64,000 bases of DNA from Belliella pelovolcani (lineage in GTDB: Bacteria; Bacteroidota; Bacteroidia; Cytophagales; Cyclobacteriaceae). Every line of letters begins with the position of its first letter. Within the stretch, counting starts at the first letter, position 1. The notes beneath the pieces are model-generated. The model saw nothing but the letters and a program-made list of their open reading frames with translations, ran no database searches and had not been told where the DNA came from. The stretch spans positions 62,001 through 126,000 of the forward strand of contig NZ_FTOP01000011.1 in the NCBI RefSeq assembly GCF_900156785.1, written 5' to 3'. Made by a program: the position numbers and the translations under genes. This document shows positions 52,119 to 63,214 of the stretch, one piece after another.

Positions 52119-52286
52119 AATTTAAAATTTTACAGTTAAACCAAGGTGGTTCTAAAATGTTATAGCAAAGCTTAAAAATGAAATTTTGTATAATGAAATA
52201 AAACTTATATTTAAGACAAAATTTAGTAATTTTATGCTTTTGAAATTTCAATATTTCAAAAAATATAGAAACTTATTCTTTCTAGC

Positions 52287-52309
52287 ATTTTCATAAATAT
52301 TATGAAAAT
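52287..52309. promoter_or_regulatory. 23-bp palindrome upstream of the lipid acyltransferase operon
   Basis: ATTTTCATAA-ATA-TTATGAAAAT has perfect 10-bp arms around a 3-base centre, 53 bases ahead of the GTG start of the acyltransferase gene, in the SDR-acyltransferase divergent region. It has no T tail, so it is more likely a binding site for a dimeric regulator than a terminator. Confidence 0.55.
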
Positions 52310-52362
52310 CAGTGTTTTAAAAGGAACTCTGAAAGAAACATTGACTTAATTTCCCAAAAAGA

Positions 52363-53184
52363 GTGAAAGTAAAAGAACCATTTATTGATATAGAGCAAGT
52401 ATTGAAGACTAAAAATCCGAAACTTCATCGGTGGCTTCCTTCATTTGCCCTCAGTTATATCAAAAGAATTGTTCACGAAGGTGAAATCAATCACATCATG
52501 GCCAAGAATGGCCACCTCCAAGGTCTAGACTTTGTGAATGCCTTAATTGAAGAATTTGGTGTTGAAGTAGAGCTCAAGGGTGAGGAGAATATCCCTATGG
52601 ATAGATCTGTTATATTTGCATCCAATCATCCACTGGGAGGGATGGATGGAATAGCTTTTATGTATGCCCTTGGTAAGTTTCGATCGGATATTCGTTTTCT
52701 GGTCAATGACATTCTAACCAATATTAGAAACTTTGAACCCATGTTTATCCCTGTCAATAAGCATGGAGCCAACTCAAGGAAGGTAACCAAATTAATTGAA
52801 GAAACTTATGCTGGAGAACATGCTGTGTTAGTTTTTCCTGCTGGGCTAGTTTCTAGAAAGCAAAATGGTCAAATTAAAGACCTAGAGTGGAAAAAAAGCT
52901 TTATTAGTAAATCCAAGAGGTATAAGAAAGACATTGTTCCAGTTTACATTGAGGGCAAGAACTCGAAATTCTTTTACAATTTGGCATTGATTCGGAAAAC
53001 TATCGGTATCAAAGCTAATATTGAGATGTTATACCTTGCTGACGAAATGTTCTCGCAAAAAGGTAAAAAAGTAGTGATTCATGTGGGAAAACCTATTTCT
53101 TATCAGTATTTTGATTCATCAAAAAGTGAAAAGGATTGGGCTGAAGAAATTAAAGAGACCGTTTACCAAATGGCCAAAAATTAA
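52363..53184 (+). CDS. PlsC-like acyltransferase, probable amino-acid-lipid O-acyltransferase (GlsA/OlsA-like)
   Basis: The 273-residue protein starts at GTG; no in-frame ATG precedes the conserved region. The acyltransferase motif is ASNHPLGGMDG with His89 and Asp95, an HX5D spacing seen in the hemolysin-like LPLAT branch. A second block FPAGLVSRKQNG and VPVYIEGKNS matches that branch. The next gene is an OlsB-like N-acyltransferase only 5 bases away. In Bacteroides thetaiotaomicron glsA/glsB make glycine lipids from such a pair; I infer glycine- or ornithine-lipid synthesis at the inner membrane. Confidence 0.85.
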   Translation: MKVKEPFIDIEQVLKTKNPKLHRWLPSFALSYIKRIVHEGEINHIMAKNGHLQGLDFVNALIEEFGVEVELKGEENIPMDRSVIFASNHPLGGMDGIAFMYALGKFRSDIRFLVNDILTNIRNFEPMFIPVNKHGANSRKVTKLIEETYAGEHAVLVFPAGLVSRKQNGQIKDLEWKKSFISKSKRYKKDIVPVYIEGKNSKFFYNLALIRKTIGIKANIEMLYLADEMFSQKGKKVVIHVGKPISYQYFDSSKSEKDWAEEIKETVYQMAKN

Positions 53185-53189
53185 GGTTT

Positions 53190-54143
53190 ATGCAAGCAAT
53201 TATACCTGCGATAGATAAGGAGTTGTTGAAGAAAGAGCTTACGCCGGAGCTCTTCCTTCGATATACCAATAATGGAAATAACCATATTTATCTGATTGAT
53301 TTTCACAATGCTCCAAATGTTGTCCGTGAAATTGGTCGATTGAGAGAATTGACTTTTAGGGGAGCTGGTGGAGGTACTGGTTTGGAGCTGGATATAGATG
53401 AAAACGATACTTGTGAAAATTGCTATCAGCAGTTGATTACTTGGAATCCAGAAGAAGAGGAGATAGTTGCAGGATATAGATTAATCTATTGTAAAAATGC
53501 TTCTTTTGATGAAAATAACATCATCAATCTCTCCACTGCGCATCTGTTCAAGTTCTCAGAAAAATTTATCAAAGAGTACATTCCACATACCATTGAATTA
53601 GGAAGGTCTTTTGTACAACCCAAGTATCAACCAAGCTTAGACAACCGTAAAGGCCTTTTTTCCCTTGACAATTTATGGGATGGGTTGGGAGCTGTAGTTA
53701 TGTTGCATCCAGAGGTGAAGTATTTGTTTGGTAAAGTCACGATGTACCCTCACTATGATCGAGAAGCGAGAGATCTCTTGCTTTATTTCATGAACCATTA
53801 TTTTCCTGATAATGATCAATTAGTAAGTCCTTTGGATCATTTAAAATTAGGATATGATACAGACCTATCTAAAATAGACCATATTTTTGATGGATTGGAT
53901 TATAAGGAAGGGTATAAATTGTTGAATTCAAGGGTAAGAGCAGCAGGAGAAAATATTCCTCCTTTGATCAATACCTACATGAACCTTTCTCCAAGTATGA
54001 AAACTTTTGGTACTGCACTCAATGACGAATTTGGGGCAGTAGAGGAGACAGGTATTTTGATCACCATTGACGATATCTATGAAAGCAAAAAGCATAGACA
54101 TATGGATACTTTTGAGAGAGATAAAGTATTTGGATCAAGATGA
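53190..54143 (+). CDS. OlsB/GlsB-like N-acyltransferase
   Basis: The 317-residue protein belongs to the GNAT-like OlsB family. The core is IVAGYRLIYCKNA followed by the family motif TIELGRSFVQPKYQP and the acyl-binding LDNLWDGLGAVVML; about 120 C-terminal residues (YMNLSPSMKTFGTALNDEF) also fit OlsB-like proteins. It transfers a 3-hydroxyacyl chain to the amino group of glycine or ornithine, giving the lyso-lipid for the PlsC-like partner upstream. Head-group identity is not readable. Its stop shares ATGA with the CoA-binding gene. Confidence 0.86.
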   Translation: MQAIIPAIDKELLKKELTPELFLRYTNNGNNHIYLIDFHNAPNVVREIGRLRELTFRGAGGGTGLELDIDENDTCENCYQQLITWNPEEEEIVAGYRLIYCKNASFDENNIINLSTAHLFKFSEKFIKEYIPHTIELGRSFVQPKYQPSLDNRKGLFSLDNLWDGLGAVVMLHPEVKYLFGKVTMYPHYDREARDLLLYFMNHYFPDNDQLVSPLDHLKLGYDTDLSKIDHIFDGLDYKEGYKLLNSRVRAAGENIPPLINTYMNLSPSMKTFGTALNDEFGAVEETGILITIDDIYESKKHRHMDTFERDKVFGSR

Positions 54144-54505
54144 AAAAAACCGTAATCATAGGCGCTACAACCAATCCCTCTAGGACTGCTTTCATAGCAG
54201 CAGGGATGTTTTCGGAATATAAAATTCCATTTGTACCGGTAGGTATCAAACAAGGGGAAGTTTTTGGAGAAGATATTTTAGACCTGAGATCTAAGCCAGA
54301 AATTGGAGATGTACATACAGTGACCTTGTATATTGGACCCAAAAATCAGCCGGAATGGTACGAATATATACTTTCTTTGAAGCCCAAAAGAATTATTTTT
54401 AATACAGGAACCGAAAATCCTGAATTTATAAAAATGGTTGAGGATAAGGGTATTGAGGCTACTGTCTCCTGTAATCTTGTTTTATTGCGAACTGGCCAAT
54501 TTTAG
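54140..54505 (+). CDS. CoA-binding (YccU-like) domain protein
   Basis: The 121-residue single-domain Rossmann-like CoA-binding protein starts KKTVIIGATTNPSRTAFIAA. FVPVGIKQGEVFGEDILDL and IFNTGTENPEFIKM resemble YccU/CoA_binding_2. Translationally coupled (ATGA) to the N-acyltransferase, so it may bind acyl-CoA or regulate lipid synthesis; this is inference. Its last four bases overlap the convergent blh gene. Confidence 0.88.
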   Translation: MKKTVIIGATTNPSRTAFIAAGMFSEYKIPFVPVGIKQGEVFGEDILDLRSKPEIGDVHTVTLYIGPKNQPEWYEYILSLKPKRIIFNTGTENPEFIKMVEDKGIEATVSCNLVLLRTGQF

Positions 54506-55374
54506 ACTTTTTGATGCTCTATAAAATTGTTCATCACAAATATATGCGGAGCTGAAATCAAAGAAACCAACACAAAAAACAAAAGAATGACTTGTTCTTC
54601 ATTCAAGAATTCTTTTGAAAGGTAGAGAATAAGGGAGATTCCAAGGATGCTGATACTACTAAAAGGGAGCAGTTGCTTGATAAACATTTTTAATTGACTC
54701 GAATTCAATTGTTTTGTCAAGGCATAATATTCGGCCTTCATGCTCGGTAAAGCATGCCAAAATCCAAAATATATCCCAAAGCCTAAAATCAGCGGAGTGA
54801 AATAGAGTAATAAACTCAAAAAGCATATTTCTAAAGCCAATTTGAATGACCCTTTCTGTCTTTGAATTAAAGTCAATCCCACAGATGTCATAAATAAAAT
54901 TACTATCAAGGTTAAGGACATGGGTTCTAAAATGCTGATATCAACTATGGAAATTAGGATATCGTAAGTTGACTGAAAATCACTTAAAAGAATAATCAAC
55001 AGGAAATTGGAACCAAGAATGAAATAAGTAATTGGTTTAAATTTGATTTGGTCAAAATCTAAAAAATGCGTTTGGCCAAAATGATACGCTGAAATTATTA
55101 TAAAAACTGCCAAGGATAATTTTGGGAAAAAGTACCATGAAATTAGATATAATGCCATGATGCCAAGATATTTAAATAGAAATAGACCTAAAGAAGATTT
55201 TTTATTGGAACCTTGGGGAAGTAAGTGATCTATTGCTCCATGTGGTATTCCTATACTGAGTAACACTACAGCAAAAACAATCCATTGGAAGGTGATATTT
55301 TCCTTGAAAAAAAGGAAAAATAAGAGACAAAGCCCTATGGCGATGCATTTGCCAATGTTTTCAATGTTGTTCAT
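54502..55374 (-). CDS. blh: Beta-carotene 15,15'-dioxygenase (Blh), makes retinal
   Basis: This integral membrane oxygenase splits beta-carotene into two retinal molecules. The 290 residues with about 8 membrane helices carry the family histidines: GIPHGAIDHLL, SAYHFGQTHFL, FWHALPSMKAE and the C-terminal VMNNFIEHQ. The iron-binding His are thus all present. It overlaps the 3' end of crtY by 14 bases, so it is translationally coupled to crtY. Provides the chromophore for the rhodopsin upstream. Confidence 0.94.
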   Translation of the reverse strand: MNNIENIGKCIAIGLCLLFFLFFKENITFQWIVFAVVLLSIGIPHGAIDHLLPQGSNKKSSLGLFLFKYLGIMALYLISWYFFPKLSLAVFIIISAYHFGQTHFLDFDQIKFKPITYFILGSNFLLIILLSDFQSTYDILISIVDISILEPMSLTLIVILFMTSVGLTLIQRQKGSFKLALEICFLSLLLYFTPLILGFGIYFGFWHALPSMKAEYYALTKQLNSSQLKMFIKQLLPFSSISILGISLILYLSKEFLNEEQVILLFFVLVSLISAPHIFVMNNFIEHQKV

Positions 55375-56503
55375 AATTCAATAAGGATTTGATGAATATA
55401 CCGAAAGAAAGCTTACGAAGTATATTCAATTCCTCAAAGAAGTTGGTTTCTTCATTCAAAAATTTAAGCACCTGATCTCCAGGATTCCTAGAGAACATTT
55501 CTTGAAAAATATCTGGTAACCTTTCAGGCCATCTGGAAGCGATATTGAGTAGGATATTGTCATAAAATTTAAATCTAAATGGTCTATTCCATGACAAGTT
55601 GGTTTTGGTACTTCCATTAACCAATTCATTGATCAGTTGCTTAGAGTGTTTTTGTATTGTATGATAGGTATAGCCCGTAGAAGGTTTTGTGCAACCTCCT
55701 ATGGTACCGACATTGATCCAGTTGGGATTTGTAGATGTAGAAAAGGCTTTCGTTGACATTGGTATAGAGCCCTTTTCTTCAAAAGTAATGTCAAAGTCTT
55801 TTGAGAATTTGGTTTCTATATAGTTTCTGAGCTTGGAGATCATCTCAGTAGTGTCTATATCAATCTTATCATACAGGGTGTATTCTACAAGAGCTTCTCT
55901 TTCATTGTATGGAAGTATATAAAAGAAGGAGAAAGCATCACTTTGATTTGGAACAAAATCCATCAAAGTGATTTGTTTAGAATCAAATACAGGATCCTTT
56001 GTTCTTATTTTCCAACCAAGAAAAATTTGCTTGAGCACGTCTTCAGGAAGCTCACCATTCAATTGCGGAATGGAGTTGATGATTTTTTTTCCTGAAAAAA
56101 CACTTTCAGTCGCTGTTAATAGTTCGAAATTCCCTTCAGAAGTCGTTTGGACGCCAACGATTCTATCATTGACAAATTTAATATTTGGTTTGTCCGAAAT
56201 CATTTCCAACATCTGCTGATAAAAGTCAGATGATTTGATGTGGTAATATTTAAGATTTTTTAGACTGCTAACGGTATTTTTTTTTCCTGATAGCGCAATC
56301 GAATTCCAAAAAGTAGGATTATCTTTATTTGGATGTGTATCCAATGGGGTAGGAGACCAGTAACACCAAGTTCTGTCGTTTTGATCCTTCTTTGAGGCAT
56401 CTATCACGAGAACGTTTTGATCTTTGAGTGGGCTGTCCAGCAAATAGTACAAGAAGCTGAATCCAGCACAGCCAAGACCTGATATGATGAAATCGTAGGT
56501 CAT
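55361..56503 (-). CDS. crtY: Lycopene beta-cyclase (CrtY type)
   Basis: Cyclises both ends of lycopene to give beta-carotene. The 380 residues start with a dinucleotide-binding IISGLGCAGFSFLYYLLD and keep DRTWCYWSP, the YILPYNEREALVEYTLY segment and GGCTKPSTGYTYHTIQ. Coupled to blh. The other crt genes (crtE, crtB, crtI) are not in the window, so lycopene must come from elsewhere. Confidence 0.94.
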   Translation of the reverse strand: MTYDFIISGLGCAGFSFLYYLLDSPLKDQNVLVIDASKKDQNDRTWCYWSPTPLDTHPNKDNPTFWNSIALSGKKNTVSSLKNLKYYHIKSSDFYQQMLEMISDKPNIKFVNDRIVGVQTTSEGNFELLTATESVFSGKKIINSIPQLNGELPEDVLKQIFLGWKIRTKDPVFDSKQITLMDFVPNQSDAFSFFYILPYNEREALVEYTLYDKIDIDTTEMISKLRNYIETKFSKDFDITFEEKGSIPMSTKAFSTSTNPNWINVGTIGGCTKPSTGYTYHTIQKHSKQLINELVNGSTKTNLSWNRPFRFKFYDNILLNIASRWPERLPDIFQEMFSRNPGDQVLKFLNEETNFFEELNILRKLSFGIFIKSLLNYEQH

Positions 56504-56533
56504 AGTTGGGAGTGGGGAGGGTGATATTTAAAT

Positions 56534-56566
56534 AAAAAGGTCACTCTGAATAATTACAGAGTGACC
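56534..56566 (-). terminator. Intrinsic terminator of the rhodopsin gene
   Basis: A 10-bp perfect stem (GGTCACTCTG/CAGAGTGACC) with an 8-base loop is followed on the minus strand by a T-rich run. It sits between the rhodopsin stop and the crtY start, so rhodopsin mRNA should end before crtY-blh. Confidence 0.82.
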
Positions 56567-56578
56567 AAATTAAGTTTA

Positions 56579-57328
56579 TTAAGCTGCTACAGCTTTATTT
56601 TTGTGTGTTTCAGCGATAGCTACAGAATAAATTACAAGACCGAAACCAATTTTGTTGATAGCATCAGCAAGGTTGTAGAATAAGTCAATGCTACTAACTT
56701 CAAACAAACCTGATAACAAGTTTCCTGGAAGAACCATGTAACCAATTGGATAGATTGACCATCCTAATGTAATGAAGATCTTCAACAAGAACATCGCTCT
56801 ACCCAAAGCAGGACTGTCAGAAGATTTAGCCAATTTAGCAACATCACCAGCGAATACTTCATACACGATATAAAGGTAACCTACAGTAGAAAGAACTCCC
56901 CAGAATACATTATTGTCGATTCCAGAAGTTTCACCAATGTAACCTGTTACCAACATAACCAAGGATGCTACGATCAATTTGGTCAATGTAGAGCCTTTTG
57001 CTCCAAATGGTTTTGTTAAAAGATAGAACTCCACACACATCAATGGAACTGTTAGTGTCCAGTCAACATATCTGAAGGCTGTTGGTGAGCTACCTGTTTC
57101 TAAATAGAAATCTCTCATGTAATAGTAGTGCACTGCTGCAATACCAGTGATGAGACCTGATACAAGAAGTGAAGTTTTCCACTTCCCGTCTACAGAACTT
57201 CTTTCCACAAAGAAGAATACTGCAGATGCAAACATAGCCATATACCCAATGAAAAAGGTAATGGCTACAGGATCACTGTTGACGATACGATCTAATCCGA
57301 TCATTTCTGCTGTTAAAATTGTGTTCAT
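56579..57328 (-). CDS. Light-driven proton pump, proteorhodopsin type (DTE motif)
   Basis: A seven-helix retinal protein of 249 residues in the inner membrane. Retinal Lys226 (ADAINKIGF) forms the Schiff base. In helix C, RYVDWTLTVPLMCVE gives Asp89 (acceptor), Thr93 and Glu100 (donor): the DTE proton-pump set, not NDQ (sodium) or NTQ (chloride). His67 (AVHYYYMRDFY) matches the proteorhodopsin His. Met97 at the tuning site predicts green absorption, as in other Bacteroidota. Gly144 (FWGVLST) occupies the helix-E site of xanthorhodopsin's antenna-carotenoid fenestration. Monocistronic, terminator downstream. Confidence 0.95.
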   Translation of the reverse strand: MNTILTAEMIGLDRIVNSDPVAITFFIGYMAMFASAVFFFVERSSVDGKWKTSLLVSGLITGIAAVHYYYMRDFYLETGSSPTAFRYVDWTLTVPLMCVEFYLLTKPFGAKGSTLTKLIVASLVMLVTGYIGETSGIDNNVFWGVLSTVGYLYIVYEVFAGDVAKLAKSSDSPALGRAMFLLKIFITLGWSIYPIGYMVLPGNLLSGLFEVSSIDLFYNLADAINKIGFGLVIYSVAIAETHKNKAVAA

Positions 57329-59669
<2,341 letters not shown>

Positions 59670-59690
59670 TAATTTTCAGAAAATAAATTT

Positions 59691-59716
59691 AAGGGAGCGA
59701 ATCGCTCCCTTTTTTA
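59691..59716 (+). terminator. Intrinsic terminator of gyrB
   Basis: A tight hairpin AAGGGAGCG-AAT-CGCTCCCTT followed by a T run lies 22 bases past the gyrB stop. Confidence 0.87.
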
Positions 59717-59795
59717 TTTCGTTATAAAATACTTAAACTTAAGCTCCATTTGGAGGATTATTATTAAGTAATTTCGCCCTAAGAATACTTGAATT

Positions 59796-61919
59796 ATGAA
59801 TATTGCAACCAAAGATAAATTTGATAGCATCATCTATGCGAGTGATCTTGTCAGTAGAGATTTAAGCTGGCTTAAGTTCAATGAGCGTGTTTTTGATCAA
59901 TCCAAAAAAGAATCAAGATCAATTTTCGAGAAGTTGAAATTTCTCGCAATCACTGCGTCTAACCTGGATGAATTTTTTATGATTAGAGTAGGTTCTCTCT
60001 ACAATTATCTTGATTATGATAAAGAAAGAGTTGACTACTCTGGGCTCAGAGAAGAACCTTTCAAGGTAAAATTGATGCTAGAGTGTCAAGCCTTTCACAA
60101 AAAGCAACAAGAACATTTTCAAAAAAACCTTCTGCCAAATATGGCAGATTCAGGTTTTATTTTGAGTAACGTCAAAAATCTAACTGAGGACGAGCAAGAG
60201 TATATCAGGTCTTATTTCAATAAGGCGATATACCCAATGCTAACTCCCATGGTATATGATGGTTATCGAACTTTTCCGATTTTGATGAATAAGCTCTTGG
60301 TTTTTGGAGTAGTCACTTTGGCGCCAGGAGAGAAAAAAGAAAATAGAAAACTATCTTTTGTGCAGATTCCTGCCAATATTCCGAGGTTTTTTGAAGTAGA
60401 GCGCGAAGATGTAGTGATCTACATCCCAATTGAAGAAGTAATCAGAGAAAATCTAATTTCGCTATTTCGAAATGTGAATATAGAATCTGTAAACCTATTC
60501 AGAATAACTAGAAATGGAGACTTTACTTTGGAAGAAAGTGAGGACATGGATGCGAACTTTCTGGAAGAAGTAAAGCGAAAACTTAACGAAAGAAAGACCG
60601 GCAGGGTAGTGCGAATTGAAATTGAAGAAGGATACAGCAAATGGATGATCAATTTGCTGAAAGAAAGGTGGAATATTCAAGATGACAGTATCTTCAAAGT
60701 AGAAAGAAGAAGTATGCTGGATTTCACTGGTCTTTGGCAAGTGATTGGGAATAGGCGTTTCAAAGATAGACTCCCTCAAATGCCCTCTCCAGTTCATCCA
60801 TTATCTTATCCGGAGGAAGGAACAGAAGATATTTTTCAGGTTTTGAAAAATAGGGATATACTTTTGCACCATCCTTATAACAACATCGACCCGATTCTTG
60901 ATCTAATTGAAAAGGCTGCGGATGATCATAATGTCATGGCTATCAAGATGACTATTTATCGACTTGCCAGTGATTCTAGGATAACCAAGGCGCTACTTAG
61001 AGCAGCTGAGAATGGCAAGCACGTATCGGTTCTTTTTGAAGTCAAGGCTAGGTTTGATGAGGAAAATAACATTCGTGAAGCCAAAAAGCTTCAAAAAGCA
61101 GGTTGCTTTGTAATCTATGGGATCAGTAATTTGAAAACACATACTAAATTGATGCTGATCGTCAAGAAGGACGAAAACAAGGTTACAAGATATGTTCACC
61201 TAGGTTCTGGTAATTACAATGAAGATACGGCAAGACTTTATACTGATATAGGTTTGCTTACTACCAATGAGATTCTGGCTAATGATGTGTCTGAATTTTT
61301 TAATGTAATCACTGGACATTCTATGCCAGACACTTATGAAAGCTTGATTACGGCACCTCGGGACATGAGAAATCAATTGATTAGCTTTATTGAACAAGAG
61401 TCAGAAAATGCCAAAAAGGGTCTTCCAAGTGGTATTTTTATCAAAGTCAATTCTCTAGAGGATTCCGAAATCATATATGCCTTGTATAGGGCTTCGCAGG
61501 CCGGTGTTCCCATAAAATTGATCATTAGGGGTATTTGCTGTCTTAGACCAGGAAGACCAGGTTTAAGTGAAAATATCGAGGTTTTTTCTATTGTTGGGGA
61601 CTATTTAGAGCATTCTAGAATCTATCATTTTCATAATAATGGTGAGACTAGAACTTATGCGGGAAGTGCTGATATGATGGTGAGAAGTTTTGACAAAAGA
61701 CTGGAGTCATTATTCAAAGTAGATGCACCACTTTTGGAAAAGCAATTGATGAACATCATAGCATTCAATCTTAGAGACAATGTCAACTCGTATAAAATGC
61801 TGGAGGATGGAACCTACATCAGAAAAATGCCTCAAGCGGATGAAGAAGAGTTCAATATCCACAAGGAGTTTTTTCATCTCAATGTAGACGATGTCATGCA
61901 GGTGAAGTTGATAGGGTAA
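59796..61919 (+). CDS. ppk1: Polyphosphate kinase 1
   Basis: Reversibly transfers the ATP gamma-phosphate to polyphosphate. The 707 residues match the PPK1 plan: N-terminal SRDLSWLKFNERVF, the middle FVQIPANIPRF, and the catalytic phospholipase-D-like core with the phosphohistidine in LKTHTKLML, VHLGSGNYNEDTARLYTDIG, and the second His in YLEHSRIYHF. The C-terminal AGSADMMVRSFDKRLE is conserved. It is convergent with the ppx gene, separated by a bidirectional terminator; the pair controls polyphosphate level. Confidence 0.96.
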   Translation: MNIATKDKFDSIIYASDLVSRDLSWLKFNERVFDQSKKESRSIFEKLKFLAITASNLDEFFMIRVGSLYNYLDYDKERVDYSGLREEPFKVKLMLECQAFHKKQQEHFQKNLLPNMADSGFILSNVKNLTEDEQEYIRSYFNKAIYPMLTPMVYDGYRTFPILMNKLLVFGVVTLAPGEKKENRKLSFVQIPANIPRFFEVEREDVVIYIPIEEVIRENLISLFRNVNIESVNLFRITRNGDFTLEESEDMDANFLEEVKRKLNERKTGRVVRIEIEEGYSKWMINLLKERWNIQDDSIFKVERRSMLDFTGLWQVIGNRRFKDRLPQMPSPVHPLSYPEEGTEDIFQVLKNRDILLHHPYNNIDPILDLIEKAADDHNVMAIKMTIYRLASDSRITKALLRAAENGKHVSVLFEVKARFDEENNIREAKKLQKAGCFVIYGISNLKTHTKLMLIVKKDENKVTRYVHLGSGNYNEDTARLYTDIGLLTTNEILANDVSEFFNVITGHSMPDTYESLITAPRDMRNQLISFIEQESENAKKGLPSGIFIKVNSLEDSEIIYALYRASQAGVPIKLIIRGICCLRPGRPGLSENIEVFSIVGDYLEHSRIYHFHNNGETRTYAGSADMMVRSFDKRLESLFKVDAPLLEKQLMNIIAFNLRDNVNSYKMLEDGTYIRKMPQADEEEFNIHKEFFHLNVDDVMQVKLIG

Positions 61920-61924
61920 ACAGA

Positions 61925-61962
61925 TAAAAAACGCCTCACAATCAAAGTGAGGCATTTTTTAT
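61925..61962. terminator. Bidirectional terminator between ppk1 and ppx
   Basis: GCCTCAC/GTGAGGC stem with a 7-base loop between AAAAA and TTTTTT tracts lies at the junction of two convergent genes, overlapping the ppx stop. Confidence 0.82.
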
Positions 61963-62849
61963 TTGACTACTTTCTTGATTTTATTTCTTTCGTATAGCAC
62001 ATTCATCAATCCATCTTTCAGTCCTACATCTGGTACGATCATTTTTTTGGATGCTGCTGCTGTCATAGCTGCAAGATAAATTTTGCTTGCAGGAATGATA
62101 ACGTCTGCCCGATCAGGATTCAGGTTAAGTTTATTGATTCTGTCCTCGTAAGAAAAAGACTCTAGGTATTCTTTAATTTCTTTAATCTTTTCTGGACTGA
62201 TGTATCTTTTATTCTTAGCTGGATTTGATAATTCAAAAATTTTATTGATGTTACCTCCTGTTCCAATACAGGTGATTTTGTCTTTATTGGTGATGTTTTC
62301 TTCTATGAATTTATTCATACTTTTCCATACAGAAAGTGGGATATTGTCATCCAATGCTCTGACCGAACCAATTTTAAAAGACTTTGAAGCAATCTTTTGC
62401 TTGTTTTTATAGATATTAAGCTCCGTACTACCACCACCCACATCGATGTGTAAATAAGGTTTTTCATCTATATATGACCACAATGCCAAATTGATTAGCT
62501 CCGCTTCTCTATTTCCGTCGATAATTTGGATTTTCAATCCAATATCCTGCTTGACTTCATCTGCTATCTCTTTTCCATTGGCAGATTCACGCATGGCAGA
62601 AGTTGCACACACCATGTAATCATCCACTTCGTAGAGGTCAATCAAAAGTTTAAAAGCCTTCATCAATTTTACAAACTTCCTTCTGTTCTTATCACTGATT
62701 TTTTGAACATGGAAAACATCCATACCTAATCTAAGTGGAAAGCGAAGGTATTCTAGTTTTTTGAAGGTGGTTTTATCCTCGTAGTGAGTTACATTGGTAA
62801 TTTGGAGCCTGATGGCATTGGATCCGATATCTACTGCTGCTAGTTTCAA
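61959..62849 (-). CDS. Ppx/GppA family exopolyphosphatase
   Basis: The 296-residue member of the ASKHA (sugar kinase/Hsp70) superfamily hydrolyses terminal phosphate of polyphosphate or pppGpp. It shows VDIGSNAIRLQI, LHIDVGGGSTELNIY and TCIGTGGNINKIFEL. Only the two-lobe core is present; the HD-like C-terminal domain of E. coli Ppx/GppA is absent, which is common in Bacteroidota. It starts with TTG 62849, since an in-frame stop lies a few codons upstream and no ATG is available. Pairs with ppk1. Confidence 0.93.
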   Translation of the reverse strand: MKLAAVDIGSNAIRLQITNVTHYEDKTTFKKLEYLRFPLRLGMDVFHVQKISDKNRRKFVKLMKAFKLLIDLYEVDDYMVCATSAMRESANGKEIADEVKQDIGLKIQIIDGNREAELINLALWSYIDEKPYLHIDVGGGSTELNIYKNKQKIASKSFKIGSVRALDDNIPLSVWKSMNKFIEENITNKDKITCIGTGGNINKIFELSNPAKNKRYISPEKIKEIKEYLESFSYEDRINKLNLNPDRADVIIPASKIYLAAMTAAASKKMIVPDVGLKDGLMNVLYERNKIKKVVK

Positions 62850-62948
62850 ATCAATATTTTAAATTAATGAAACAAATGGTTGAAAAGGTGTTCAATTACT
62901 ATTTGAGAAATCAATTCTAAATTAATCAAAAATAGCGGCTAAGAACTA

Positions 62949-63164
62949 CTAATTCTTATTTTTTCTTCCTCCCACAAGTAAGATTATACCTGCAGCTACA
63001 CTAATTCCTCCAGCATAATTAGGCCAGTTGACTTCATTTTCTTTGGTTTTGTTGACTTGTATTGGTCCAGCGTCAATGATATTTTCTTCCGTATTGAAAC
63101 TGATTCCTGAAAAAATGAACATCGCAATTCCGATAACTATCAAAATAATTCCCAAAGCTCTCAT
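62949..63164 (-). CDS. Small two-helix membrane protein, DUF3185-like
   Basis: The 71 residues contain two hydrophobic segments, GIILIVIGIAMFIFSGISF and ISVAAGIILLVGG, with an exported-side polar loop (ENIIDAGPIQVNKTKEN). The pattern fits the DUF3185 family of small membrane proteins with unknown function. It lies 50 bases downstream of the TerC-family gene on the same strand and may be cotranscribed with it. Confidence 0.85.
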   Translation of the reverse strand: MRALGIILIVIGIAMFIFSGISFNTEENIIDAGPIQVNKTKENEVNWPNYAGGISVAAGIILLVGGRKNKN

Positions 63165-63214
63165 AGTTTGTTTGATTGGTTTCTGTATCCATTAGGAGCA
63201 AGAAGCTTACCAAA

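Noticed and set aside
56579-57328. Sodium- or chloride-pumping rhodopsin, as in some Bacteroidota
   Set aside because: The helix C triad is Asp-Thr-Glu (DTE), not NDQ or NTQ.
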